DNA of 64,000 nt from Stenotrophomonas maltophilia (GTDB taxonomy: Bacteria; Pseudomonadota; Gammaproteobacteria; Xanthomonadales; Xanthomonadaceae): assembly GCF_002799245.1 (NCBI RefSeq), contig NZ_NEQV01000001.1, positions 1,199,033 to 1,263,032 of the forward strand, written 5' to 3'. The notes under the pieces are model-generated. The model was given only the letters and a program-made list of their open reading frames with translations, had not been told where the DNA came from and did no database searches. This document shows positions 8,229 through 16,186 of this stretch, one piece after another (within the stretch, counting starts at the first letter, position 1; each line of letters opens with the position of its first letter). Made by a program: the position numbers and the translations under genes.

Positions 8229-9743
8229 ATGTCTGTTGATCGCATCGCCAACGCGCGTCTCCGTGACCGCGTGGTCTCCGCCGAGGCCGCAGCCGCGCTG
8301 ATCCAGCCCGGTGAAACCGTGGCCATGAGCGGCTTTACCGGCTCCGGGTATCCCAAGGCCGTTCCCGTGGAACTGGCCCGCCACATCGAATCGGTGCATG
8401 CCCAGGGCCAGCCCTTCCAGATCAGCCTGATGACCGGCGCCTCCACCGCGCCGGAACTCGATGGCGCGCTGGCCAAGGCCGATGGCATCGCCATGCGCAT
8501 GCCGTTCCAGAGCGACCCGGATGCACGCAACCGCATCAACGAGGGCAAGCTGGATTACATCGACATCCACCTCAGCCACGTTGCCCAGCATGTGTGGTTC
8601 GGCTTCTACGGCGAGATCGATACCGCCGTGATCGAAGTCTCGGCCATCCGCGAAGATGGCTCGCTGGTGCCCTCTACCTCGGTCGGCAACAACAAGACCT
8701 GGCTGGACCTGGCGAAGAAGGTGATCGTCGAGGTCAACGAATGGCAGCCGGCCGGCGTCGACGGCATGCACGACATCTACTACGGCACCGCGCTGCCGCC
8801 GCACCGCAAGCCGATTCCGCTGGTGAACGCCAACGACCGCATCGGCGACACCGCGCTGCGCTGCGACCCGGACAAGATCGTGGCCGTGGTGCGCACCAAC
8901 GGCCCGGACCGCAACAGTCCGTTCAGCCCGATCGATGCGACCAGCGAACAGATCGCTTCGCACCTGATCGAGTTCCTCCAGCACGAAGTGAAGAAGGGCC
9001 GCCTGCCGCCGAACCTGCTGCCGCTGCAGTCGGGCGTGGGCAACATTCCCAACGCAGTGCTGGCCGGCCTGGCCAAGAGCGGTTTCCGCGACCTGGCTGC
9101 GTTCACCGAAGTGATCCAGGACGGCATGCTCGACCTGCTGCGCGACGGCGTGCTCAGCTATGCCTCGTGCACCGGCTTCGCGCTGAGCCCGCAGGCCAAC
9201 GAGACGTTCAAGGAGAACATCGATTTCTACCGCGAGCGCATCATCATGCGCACGCAGGAAATCTCCAACCATCCGGAGCTGGTGCGCCGCCTCGGCTGCA
9301 TCGGCATGAACGGCATGATCGAGGTGGACATCTACGGCAACGTCAATTCGACGCACGTGATGGGCACCCGGATCATGAACGGCATCGGCGGTTCCGGTGA
9401 CTTTGCCCGCAACGGTTTCCTGTCGGCGTTCCTGAGCCCGTCCACCGCCAAGAACGGCACCATCTCGGCGATCGTGCCGATGGCCAGCCATGTCGACCAC
9501 ACCGAGCACGACGTGTCGGTGATCGTGACCGAACAGGGCCTGGCCGACCTGCGTGGCCTGACCCCGCGCAAGCGCGCGCAAGTGCTGATCGACAACTGCG
9601 CGCATCCGGATTTCCGTCCGCAGCTGCAGGACTACTTCGACCGTGCCAGCCGCGAGAGCTACGGCAAGCACACCCCGCACCTGCTGCCGGAAGCGCTGTC
9701 GTGGCACCAGCGTTGGCTGGATACCGGCACGATGAAGGGCTGA
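8229..9743 (+). CDS. Succinyl-CoA:acetate CoA-transferase / acetyl-CoA hydrolase family
   Basis: A 504-residue class I CoA-transferase of the acetyl-CoA hydrolase/SCACT family, as in acetic acid bacteria AarC. It moves CoA from succinyl-CoA to acetate, giving acetyl-CoA and succinate, and lets a TCA variant run without succinyl-CoA synthetase or disposes of acetate. Visible motifs are the N-terminal SGFTGSGYPKAVP, the active-site AFTEVIQDGMLDL whose Glu would form the acyl-CoA adduct, and the glycine loop NGIGGSGDFARNG. A plain acetyl-CoA hydrolase is the alternative. It is flanked by GGGGTC repeats on both sides, and no partner genes are adjacent. Confidence 0.88.
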   Translation: MSVDRIANARLRDRVVSAEAAAALIQPGETVAMSGFTGSGYPKAVPVELARHIESVHAQGQPFQISLMTGASTAPELDGALAKADGIAMRMPFQSDPDARNRINEGKLDYIDIHLSHVAQHVWFGFYGEIDTAVIEVSAIREDGSLVPSTSVGNNKTWLDLAKKVIVEVNEWQPAGVDGMHDIYYGTALPPHRKPIPLVNANDRIGDTALRCDPDKIVAVVRTNGPDRNSPFSPIDATSEQIASHLIEFLQHEVKKGRLPPNLLPLQSGVGNIPNAVLAGLAKSGFRDLAAFTEVIQDGMLDLLRDGVLSYASCTGFALSPQANETFKENIDFYRERIIMRTQEISNHPELVRRLGCIGMNGMIEVDIYGNVNSTHVMGTRIMNGIGGSGDFARNGFLSAFLSPSTAKNGTISAIVPMASHVDHTEHDVSVIVTEQGLADLRGLTPRKRAQVLIDNCAHPDFRPQLQDYFDRASRESYGKHTPHLLPEALSWHQRWLDTGTMKG

Positions 9744-9751
9744 TTGCGTTC

Positions 9752-9846
9752 GGGGTCAGAGCCCTTTTCTGCCGAAAAGGGATCTGACCCCGGTCATGCG
9801 CAACGTTGGGGTCGGATCCCTTTCCATCGGAAAGGGCTCTGACCCC
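9752..9846. repeat. Two more GGGGTC...GACCCC palindromes between convergent genes
   Basis: Copies at 9752-9791 and 9808-9846 lie in the 112-base gap between the convergent CoA-transferase and dioxygenase genes. Their stems could act as bidirectional transcription barriers, although no T-run follows either. The two copies are in opposite orientation with respect to the GGATCC/AGAGCC arm difference. Confidence 0.8.
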
Positions 9847-9855
9847 AGGCAAGCG

Positions 9856-11217
9856 TCAGCCGCGCAGCGCCGCCAGCGATTCGGACTGCAGCCGCTCGTA
9901 GATCTCGAACTCGTCGTTCACCGCTACGCCCAGCGCCTGCTCGAAGGCCTCGCGGTTGGCATGCGCGGCATAGGCGCGCTGTTCTTCGCCCCCCAGGTTC
10001 GACTGGAAGATGCCCGCAGCGCTGACCGGCAGGAAATCCTCGTAGACGATGGGGTCGGCCGTGGCCAGGCCGGCGGCCACCAGCACTTCGGCCGGCAGAT
10101 CGGCCACGCGGTCGGGCGCGGCGCGGCCAGCGTCGGTCAGCTGGTAACGGTAGTAGCCCAGTCCTTCCTGGCGCAGCGTGTCATGGTCATCCGGGAAGCT
10201 GGCGAACACCGCCTGCAGGCGCTGGCCGTAGTCGCCGCCGGTACTGCCAGCACCGCCCGCATCGCGCGCCTGCGCCAGCAGCTGGTCGTACAGCGCGCGG
10301 CCCTTCGGGGTCAGCGCAAGGCCACGCTGCTCGATTTCGCCGAAGCGCGCGGTATGGGTGCCTGCATCGCCTCCCTCGCTGTCCGGGAAATGCACGGCTT
10401 CTTCCAGTGCCTTGAAGCTGGTCTGGCGCAGCAGGATCGGGCAGGCGCGGCGCGGCGGGCCTTCGATCACTGCCTTGGCCGCCATGCCGTGCTCGATCAT
10501 CGCCGCCTGCGCAGCGTCGATGTCCAGCGTGCGCGGGGTCAGGTGGTTGATGTGCGGGCCACGGAAACTGACCACGTCAGCCACCAGGCGGTGTGCGTTG
10601 TGCAGCGCGTGGTAGGTCGGCAGGTCGACCGTGGCATCGCCGTGCCAGCGGAAGGTTTCCAGTGCTTCCTCGACGAAGCGCTTGGCATCGGCCTGCGACA
10701 GGCCACCGGCACGTTCGGCCTGGTCGATCAGGGCCAGCGCGCCGTCGGTGAAGATGCGGCGGCGGGCCAGGATCTTCGCCGACTCGGCACGCAGTGCCTC
10801 GTCTTCGATCAGCTCCAGGCGCAGCAGCGAGGTGAACACGCGGAACGGATTCTGTGCCAGCGCAGCGCCGGTCAGCGGGCGGAACGCGGTGGAGTGCACC
10901 GGCACGCCGGCCACTGACAGGTCGTAGTAGCCGACCGGATGCATGCCCATCACCGCGAACAGGCGGCGCAGCGTCGCCAGCTCCTGCACGGTGCCGACGC
11001 GGATCGCGCCATGGCGCTCTTCATCCAGGCGCGCACGCTCGTCGTTGCGCTGCAGCTGCGCGGCCAGCGCCGGGTCCTGCTCCAGCACCTGTGCGTTGAT
11101 CCGCTCCACCAGTTCCACCAGCGTGCCGTACAGCGGCACTTCGGTGCGGTACATGCGGGACATGGCCTGCGCGAACAGGCGGCGGATCACATCAGGCGAA
11201 ACGAAAGAGGCGCTCAT
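9856..11217 (-). CDS. hglS: 2-oxoadipate dioxygenase/decarboxylase (HglS/YdcJ, DUF1338)
   Basis: A 453-residue VOC-superfamily enzyme of the HglS/YdcJ family. The characterised member, in D-lysine catabolism of Pseudomonas putida, converts 2-oxoadipate to D-2-hydroxyglutarate using a metal centre. The HGAIR motif at residues 69-73 matches the family's metal-binding His and substrate-binding Arg, spaced four residues apart. GPHINHLTPR holds another expected His ligand, and VYEDFLPVSAAGIFQSNL is the conserved C-terminal signature. No other lysine-degradation genes are visible nearby, so the physiological substrate is inferred from family alone. Confidence 0.85.
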   Translation of the reverse strand: MSASFVSPDVIRRLFAQAMSRMYRTEVPLYGTLVELVERINAQVLEQDPALAAQLQRNDERARLDEERHGAIRVGTVQELATLRRLFAVMGMHPVGYYDLSVAGVPVHSTAFRPLTGAALAQNPFRVFTSLLRLELIEDEALRAESAKILARRRIFTDGALALIDQAERAGGLSQADAKRFVEEALETFRWHGDATVDLPTYHALHNAHRLVADVVSFRGPHINHLTPRTLDIDAAQAAMIEHGMAAKAVIEGPPRRACPILLRQTSFKALEEAVHFPDSEGGDAGTHTARFGEIEQRGLALTPKGRALYDQLLAQARDAGGAGSTGGDYGQRLQAVFASFPDDHDTLRQEGLGYYRYQLTDAGRAAPDRVADLPAEVLVAAGLATADPIVYEDFLPVSAAGIFQSNLGGEEQRAYAAHANREAFEQALGVAVNDEFEIYERLQSESLAALRG

Positions 11218-11315
11218 CAGTCACTCGATTACGGGAACGGGGAACAGCTCGGACCCGTATTGTCGCCGGAGCGCGCGGCAGGGGCGATATGCAGAGCAAC
11301 ATGACAACAGCCCGC

Positions 11316-11388
11316 TAGTGCCGGCCGCTGGCCGGCAACCTCTGGACGCCGGCAGGAGTGCAGTTGCCGGCCAGCGGCCGGCACTAGC
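11316..11388. repeat. Inverted pair of SMAG palindromes
   Basis: Two GTAG/CTAG-ended palindromes based on TGCCGGCC...GGCCGGCA face each other at 11316-11339 and 11363-11388. The right-hand copy supplies the TAG stop codon (11384-11386, minus strand) of the adjacent gene. Confidence 0.85.
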
Positions 11389-11872
11389 GTTTGAGCTGCC
11401 GCTTCAGGGTGGCATCCAGGGTGATCGGCCGGTCCCAGTGCTGGTAACTGGCCACGATGGCGTGGCGCACGGCGCGGTAATGCAGGTTCTCCGGCTTGGC
11501 CGGCATGCGCTTCACCACCGCTTCCCAGCCGCCCTCCGGATCCTGGCTGAAGGTACGCACGCTGTCGCGGCAGGTCTGGCCGCTGGCCTTGGCCCAGAAG
11601 CAGGCGAAATAGATATCCCCGGCCTGCCAGCCATGGGTGGTGAACAGCGCGCTGACATAGCCGCGTGGCACGTCGGCGTAGCGCGCCACCTCGTCCAGGA
11701 AGGCATCGGGGTAGCGTTCGGCGTAATGGTTGATGTCCTGCAGCTGGGCATCGACCCAGCGGTCACCGGTTTCCACCGTGTAGCCCGCCGAACGCTCGGC
11801 GGTCTGCTGGGCCAGCACGGTGGCCGGCGCCAGCAGCAGGGACAACAACAGCGCGCGCAAGCGGAGATTCAT
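11384..11872 (-). CDS. Uncharacterised periplasmic protein
   Basis: A 162-residue protein with a signal peptide (cleavage near VLAQQ, about residue 22). The mature part is mixed alpha with aromatic-rich motifs (DINHYAERYPDAF, YFACFWAKASGQTCRD, YRAVRHAIVASYQHWDRP) and two cysteines that could pair. I do not recognise a family. It starts 31 bases after the HAD hydrolase gene ends, in the same direction, so the two are probably co-transcribed. Its stop codon lies inside a SMAG repeat. Confidence 0.6.
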   Translation of the reverse strand: MNLRLRALLLSLLLAPATVLAQQTAERSAGYTVETGDRWVDAQLQDINHYAERYPDAFLDEVARYADVPRGYVSALFTTHGWQAGDIYFACFWAKASGQTCRDSVRTFSQDPEGGWEAVVKRMPAKPENLHYRAVRHAIVASYQHWDRPITLDATLKRQLKR

Positions 11873-11903
11873 GCCCCGATTCTGCCGCAGCCGCCGGCCC
11901 CTG

Positions 11904-12656
11904 TCAGGCCGCCGCAGCGGCCTTGGCCTCGATCGTCGCCAATGCGGCCGGCCAGTCGTGGGCGGTATCGGCGGTGACCATGCGCGGTTCGTCGTCGGCC
12001 ACGCCGTGCTGGGTCTCGTGTGCCCAGGTCACCGCGTACGGGGTATGCACGCCCCAGCCACCGAGGGTGACCACCGGTTCGATGTCCGACCGCAGCGAGT
12101 TGCCGACCATCACGAAGCGCTCCATCGGCAGGTCGAATTCGGCCAGCACGCGGGCGTAGGTTTCCGGATCCTTCTCCGAGACGATCTCGATGCGCGGGAA
12201 CAGTTCGCCCAGGTTGGCGACCTTGATCTTCGCTTCCTGATGGAACAGGTCGCCCTTGGTGATCAGCACCACCGGGTAGTGCTCGGCAATGGCCGCCACT
12301 GCTTCGCGCACGCCGTCGATCAGCTCCACCGGGTGGCGCAGGGTATCGTGGCCGATGTCGAGAATGCGCTGGATGTCCCTGGCCTCGATGCGCTGGCCGG
12401 TGATGTCGATGGCCGCTTCGATCATCGACAGGGTCATGCTCTTCACGCCGTAGCCGAAGGTGCCCAGATGGCGCTGCTGCACTTCCAGCAGGTGGCGCGC
12501 GGTCTGGGTGTCATGCACGTCGACGTAGCGCGACAGCAGGTCAAGGTAATCCTGCTCGGCCTTGCGGTAGTAGTCCTCGCTCTTCCACAGCGTATCGTCA
12601 CCGTCAAATCCGACCAGGCCGATGGCGCGCGACGGCGCAGGCGTGGAGGTGTTCAT
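11904..12656 (-). CDS. HAD family hydrolase
   Basis: A 250-residue haloacid-dehalogenase superfamily phosphatase. Motif I is VGFDGDDTLW (about residues 14-23, both catalytic aspartates present), motif II is the Thr in VVLITKGD, motif III is a Lys in the IVSEKDPETY region, and motif IV is GNSLRSDIEP. A helical cap lies between motifs I and II. The substrate is not predictable; relatives act on small phosphorylated metabolites. It is cytoplasmic with no signal peptide, and is likely in one transcript with the periplasmic protein downstream. Confidence 0.85.
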   Translation of the reverse strand: MNTSTPAPSRAIGLVGFDGDDTLWKSEDYYRKAEQDYLDLLSRYVDVHDTQTARHLLEVQQRHLGTFGYGVKSMTLSMIEAAIDITGQRIEARDIQRILDIGHDTLRHPVELIDGVREAVAAIAEHYPVVLITKGDLFHQEAKIKVANLGELFPRIEIVSEKDPETYARVLAEFDLPMERFVMVGNSLRSDIEPVVTLGGWGVHTPYAVTWAHETQHGVADDEPRMVTADTAHDWPAALATIEAKAAAAA

Positions 12657-12686
12657 CGGCCAAGGATACAGGGGTGGCGATGATGA

Positions 12687-12718
12687 GAAAAACCCGGGCG
12701 GCCGCAGCCGCCCGGGTC
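12687..12718 (-). terminator. Intrinsic terminator of the EF-hand gene
   Basis: Read leftward, a GC-rich stem ACCCGGGCGGC/GCCGCCCGGGT is followed by TTTTT. It sits 32 bases past the EF-hand gene stop and before the HAD gene start. Confidence 0.85.
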
Positions 12719-12749
12719 CCCATGCACCGGTTCCCGAATCAGGTCTGGA

Positions 12750-13160
12750 TCAGCGGCCCTGCGCCGCGCCGGCACCCGCGCCGGCCTGCTGGGCGGCCAC
12801 GTAGGCCTTGTACTCGTCGGCGCTCAGCTCGCCGTCCTTGTTGGTATCGGCCTGGTCGAACACCTGGGCCAGGCCCGCGTTCACCTGCGCCTCGGCCTTG
12901 CTGATGGTGCCGTTGCCATCGGTATCGATGCTGGCCCAGGTCTGGCCACCGCCGTTGGCCTGCGCCGATGCCGCCGCGGCCGCATCGGTCGCCTGGTCAG
13001 CGGCCTGGCCCGCCTGGGCCGCGGCCTGCTGGGCGTGCGCCGCTTCGTTCTGCGCATGCGCGGCCTGCTGCTTGGCCGACTGGGCCATCGCCGGGATGGC
13101 CAGCACGCTGCCGGCGGCGACGATCAGGGCGATCAGGGGCTTGCGGTTGCGAATAGTCAT
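12750..13160 (-). CDS. Exported EF-hand calcium-binding protein
   Basis: A 136-residue protein with a signal peptide (cleavage near AMAQS, about residue 27). An Ala/Gln/His-rich helical stretch follows (about residues 28-70), then two EF-hand loops: DTDGNGTISKAE and DTNKDGELSADE. Both loops have the acidic residues at positions 1, 3, 5 and 12 expected for Ca2+ binding. The C-terminus is Ala/Gly-rich. TAGGAG precedes the ATG by 9 bases. It is monocistronic with its own terminator. The role is unknown; a calcium sensor or buffer in the periplasm is an inference. Confidence 0.8.
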   Translation of the reverse strand: MTIRNRKPLIALIVAAGSVLAIPAMAQSAKQQAAHAQNEAAHAQQAAAQAGQAADQATDAAAAASAQANGGGQTWASIDTDGNGTISKAEAQVNAGLAQVFDQADTNKDGELSADEYKAYVAAQQAGAGAGAAQGR

Positions 13161-13392
13161 CAGGGGTGTCTCCTACCTATTGGGTGGTGTTGCGCGGCCT
13201 GTTGTTTCCGCACGGCACCTACCCTGCCACCGCGTTTCTGAATCGATTTTGCCCCGCGACCGGCACCCACACGCACGATTAACCACTCGCCACCCTGCAT
13301 GCATTAGCGCGGTGGTTAGCACGAAGTGAGCGGCCCATAAGATGAGCATTCAGCGCCGCCGGATTTAACCGGCAACCAACGAAAAACCTGCG

Positions 13393-13764
13393 TCAGTCGA
13401 CGTTCTGTGTCGATGACCGCGAACTGAACATCACCCATCCCAGCGCAACACCGGCCAGCGCGCCGGCAATTTCCAGCACCACCCGGCTGCCAAGCTCGTT
13501 CGGATCGTGGATGGTGGCCAGGAACAGGCGCGCATACAGCGGCGACTCCAGCCGCACGATGCCCATGTAGAACAGCTTCCATGCATCGATGCCGGCGGAG
13601 ATCACCACCGAGATGACGCAGGACCAGCCGATCGCATGGCCCACCGTCCAGTGCAGCAGCCGGCACAACCGCGACCACAGGAAGTACACCAGCAGGCCGA
13701 CCAGCAGGGCGATGGCGCCAGCTTCCAGGGTGCCGAGCAGGCCGAAGTGCAGGGGAAGATTCAT
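13393..13764 (-). CDS. Small inner-membrane protein, unrecognised
   Basis: A 123-residue protein with three probable membrane helices (about residues 8-28, 40-58 and 95-115). The first is GAIALLVGLLVYFLW and the last VVLEIAGALAGVALGWVMF. I chose ATG 13764 (MNLPLHFG) because the longer upstream reading would run through a repeat. No family is recognised. Confidence 0.55.
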   Translation of the reverse strand: MNLPLHFGLLGTLEAGAIALLVGLLVYFLWSRLCRLLHWTVGHAIGWSCVISVVISAGIDAWKLFYMGIVRLESPLYARLFLATIHDPNELGSRVVLEIAGALAGVALGWVMFSSRSSTQNVD

Positions 13765-13832
13765 CGGGTGGGCTGCGGTGGGAAGGCAGCCAGTGTAAGG
13801 GTATCGATAGGAGGGCGCTCTGCACCTTCGGT

Positions 13833-13934
13833 GGTGCCGGCCACTGGCCGGCAACATCAACGAGAGATCGCGCGCGAAATCGTTGCGAGGGTCGGGGGCA
13901 GATCCTTTTTCCTATGGAAAACGGATCTGACCCC
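13833..13934. repeat. SMAG palindrome plus GGGGTC palindrome
   Basis: A TGCCGGCC...GGCCGGCA SMAG copy at about 13833-13856 is followed by a GGGGTC-family palindrome at 13894-13934 (stem around CTTTTTCC/GGAAAACG). Both lie between the membrane-protein gene and the end of the murein-peptide gene set. Confidence 0.75.
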
Positions 13935-13953
13935 AGTCCATGAAGGGTGCCAG

Positions 13954-14667
13954 CTACCGCACAGGGACGTCGTACGCGGTGCCGGGGTCCGGCTCGGGCT
14001 GCAGGGTGTAGTGCCACCACTCCTGCGGGTAGTTGACGAAACCACGCCGGGCCATCGCCTGCAGCAATTGCTGGCGGTTCGCCTGCTGCGCGTCACTCAG
14101 CCCGCTCGTCTGCGTATGCGCGCGTGGCCCGAAGAAATCGAAGTCGGTACCCATGTCCAGCGGCGTGCAGACGCCACGGCGGCAATCCAGCAGGCCAAGA
14201 TCGACGGTGGCACCGCGGCTGTGGCCGGAGCGCTCGGCGATGTAGCCGTCGGCCAGCAGTCGCGGTTTGTCCAGGCCCGGGTACTGCAGTGCCTTGCGCG
14301 AGAGCTCGCGCGGGTCGTTCACCCAGGCCATGAACGCCTGCACCGAACGCACCGGCCGGTAGCAGTCGTAGAGCCGCAGGCCGAAGCCCTGCGCGCGCAG
14401 GTCCTGTTCCACCTGTGCCAGTGCCTTCGCCACCGGCGCCAGCAGATAGCACGATGGCGCCTCGTAGCCCGGCACCCGCGCACCGGTGAAGTTGTTGGCA
14501 CCGGCATAGCGGATGTCCATGTCGATGCCTGGCGACAACGTGCGGATCTCCACCAGGCCGGCGCCAGCCGCGTCGGTGGCCGGTGAAACGCGCGGTGGTT
14601 CAGCGGCGCTGGCGGTCGCCGCCAGCGCAGTCGCCAGTACGAGTGAAATGCAGGTCCTGGAAGTCAT
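13954..14667 (-). CDS. ddpX: D-alanyl-D-alanine dipeptidase, VanX/DdpX family (M15D)
   Basis: A 237-residue zinc dipeptidase with a signal peptide (cleavage near ASAAE), so periplasmic. The M15D motifs are intact: SGHSRGATVDL carries the zinc His and Asp, and EWWHYT carries the catalytic Glu and third zinc His; the FGLRLYDCYRP Arg region is also present. E. coli DdpX and VanX split D-Ala-D-Ala. Its start overlaps the end of the serine hydrolase gene by 68 bases, indicating translational coupling in one operon. Here it would release D-alanine from murein-derived peptides; glycopeptide resistance is unlikely without vanHA-type genes. Confidence 0.9.
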   Translation of the reverse strand: MTSRTCISLVLATALAATASAAEPPRVSPATDAAGAGLVEIRTLSPGIDMDIRYAGANNFTGARVPGYEAPSCYLLAPVAKALAQVEQDLRAQGFGLRLYDCYRPVRSVQAFMAWVNDPRELSRKALQYPGLDKPRLLADGYIAERSGHSRGATVDLGLLDCRRGVCTPLDMGTDFDFFGPRAHTQTSGLSDAQQANRQQLLQAMARRGFVNYPQEWWHYTLQPEPDPGTAYDVPVR

Positions 14668-16186
14668 AGCTGAAGTCGATGTCCGGATCGATGGCGCGCA
14701 GGTCCAGTGTCGGTGCCGGGCCTTCGCCCGGCTGCAGCCACGCCTGCGCCTCGTCGCCCAGCGTATCCCAGCGCAGCAGCCAACGCCCCTGCAGCTGCAG
14801 CACGGCCGCCTGCAGCTTTGGCGACTTGTCCACGCTGAAACGCAGGCCGCCCTTGCCCGGGCACAGCGACGCTGCGCCCAGCCAGGGATCGCTGTAGCGG
14901 CCCTGCCAGTGCGGCAGAGCGGAATCCGACGCCGGCCGTGCGTCGGAGGTCAGCGGCCGCTGATGCCCGGATGCCGCACCTGCGGCCTGGTCAGCCTTCA
15001 GTTCGGCCAGGTACTCCATCGCCGGGCGCGCATCGTCGGGGGCGGTGAAGCGCTTGAGCGTGGCCTGCATCAGCGCGGTGCGCGCGTCTTCGCCTTCACC
15101 GTTGATCAGCATCACCACGCCCACCCTGCGGTCGGGCAGCAGGGCCAGCGATGAGTACATGCCCGACAGCGTGCCGGTGTGCGCCACCTTCCACTGCCCG
15201 TCCATGTCGGACACGCGCCAGCCATAGCCATAGCCGTAGAAGTGCGCGTTGTCCCAGCGCCGCTGGCGCTCACCCAGCGGCATCGGCATGTGCAGGGTCC
15301 ACAGGGTGCGGCGCTGCTCGGTATCCAGCCAGTCCGGCACCAGTGCGGGATCCAGCAGGACCTGCATCCAGCGTGTCATGTCGCGCAGTGAACAGCGGAT
15401 GCCGCCGGCCGCCATCGATGGCAGGTCCGGGCTGATTGCACCCTCAGCGTTCACCACTGCATTGCGATCGCCATCCCAGGCATGCGGCTGCGCCACGTTG
15501 CCCACGCGCTTCACCGACCACGCCCCCACCTGACAGCGTGACAGGCCCAGCGGCTCGAACACCTGCTCGCGCATCAGCTGGTTATACGGTTTGCCACCAG
15601 CTGCGGCGGCTACTTCGCCGGCCACCACGTACATCAGATTGTCGTAGGCGTAGTGACTGCGGAAACTGCTGACCGGTTTGAGATGCGCCAGTCCGGCAAT
15701 GATGTCGGCGCGGGTGAACGTGTTCGGTTCCGGCCACAGCATCAGGTCACCGGCACCCAGGCCGAGGCCGCTGTTGTGGACCAGCAGGTCGCGCACCTGC
15801 ATCTGCTGGCCCACCCAGGCGTCATGCATGCGGAAGCCGGGCAGATAGCGCTGCACCGGGTCTTCCCAGCGCAGCTTGCCCTGTTGCACCAGCCGCGCCA
15901 GCAGCGCGGCGGTCATCGCCTTGCTGTTGGAGGCGATCTTGAACAGCGTGTCCTCGTCAACGCGGCCGCCATCGCCGCGCGCACCATCGGCGTGCCGGTA
16001 CACCACCCGCCCCTGTTCGATCACGGCCATGGCCAGCGCGGGCAGATGCTCGTGCTGGACCACGGCCGCGATGTCGGCATCGATCGAGGCGGTCGCGGTG
16101 GTCTGCGCCGCCACCACCGGGAACACCGCCAACGCCGCTACGCAGAAGCAGCATCGAGCATGCCGGGCGGGCTTCAGTAAGCCCAT
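14600..16186 (-). CDS. Serine hydrolase, beta-lactamase/D-aminopeptidase family (S12)
   Basis: A 528-residue exported serine hydrolase. The penicillin-binding fold has SxxK as SNSK (Ser86, Lys89), YxN as YDN in HYAYDNLMY, and the third motif HTG in KVAHTGTLSG. A C-terminal extension of about 150 residues holds a DUF3471-like beta domain. Relatives include D,D-carboxypeptidases, D-aminopeptidases and esterases. The start is ATG 16186, inside the last codons of the TonB receptor gene (13-base overlap). The context next to a VanX-type dipeptidase and a dipeptide epimerase favours a D-amino-acid peptidase over a lactamase. It is the third gene of the leftward operon. Confidence 0.85.
   Translation of the reverse strand: MGLLKPARHARCCFCVAALAVFPVVAAQTTATASIDADIAAVVQHEHLPALAMAVIEQGRVVYRHADGARGDGGRVDEDTLFKIASNSKAMTAALLARLVQQGKLRWEDPVQRYLPGFRMHDAWVGQQMQVRDLLVHNSGLGLGAGDLMLWPEPNTFTRADIIAGLAHLKPVSSFRSHYAYDNLMYVVAGEVAAAAGGKPYNQLMREQVFEPLGLSRCQVGAWSVKRVGNVAQPHAWDGDRNAVVNAEGAISPDLPSMAAGGIRCSLRDMTRWMQVLLDPALVPDWLDTEQRRTLWTLHMPMPLGERQRRWDNAHFYGYGYGWRVSDMDGQWKVAHTGTLSGMYSSLALLPDRRVGVVMLINGEGEDARTALMQATLKRFTAPDDARPAMEYLAELKADQAAGAASGHQRPLTSDARPASDSALPHWQGRYSDPWLGAASLCPGKGGLRFSVDKSPKLQAAVLQLQGRWLLRWDTLGDEAQAWLQPGEGPAPTLDLRAIDPDIDFSYDFQDLHFTRTGDCAGGDRQRR

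Noticed and set aside
13954..14667. Vancomycin-resistance cassette
   Set aside because: The VanX-type dipeptidase is exported and accompanied by murein-peptide enzymes; no vanH or vanA-type ligase or vanRS pair is present.
14600..16186. Chromosomal class C beta-lactamase
   Set aside because: It has SxxK and YxN, but a long extra C-terminal domain and HTG in place of KTG. Context points to a peptidase or esterase of the same fold.
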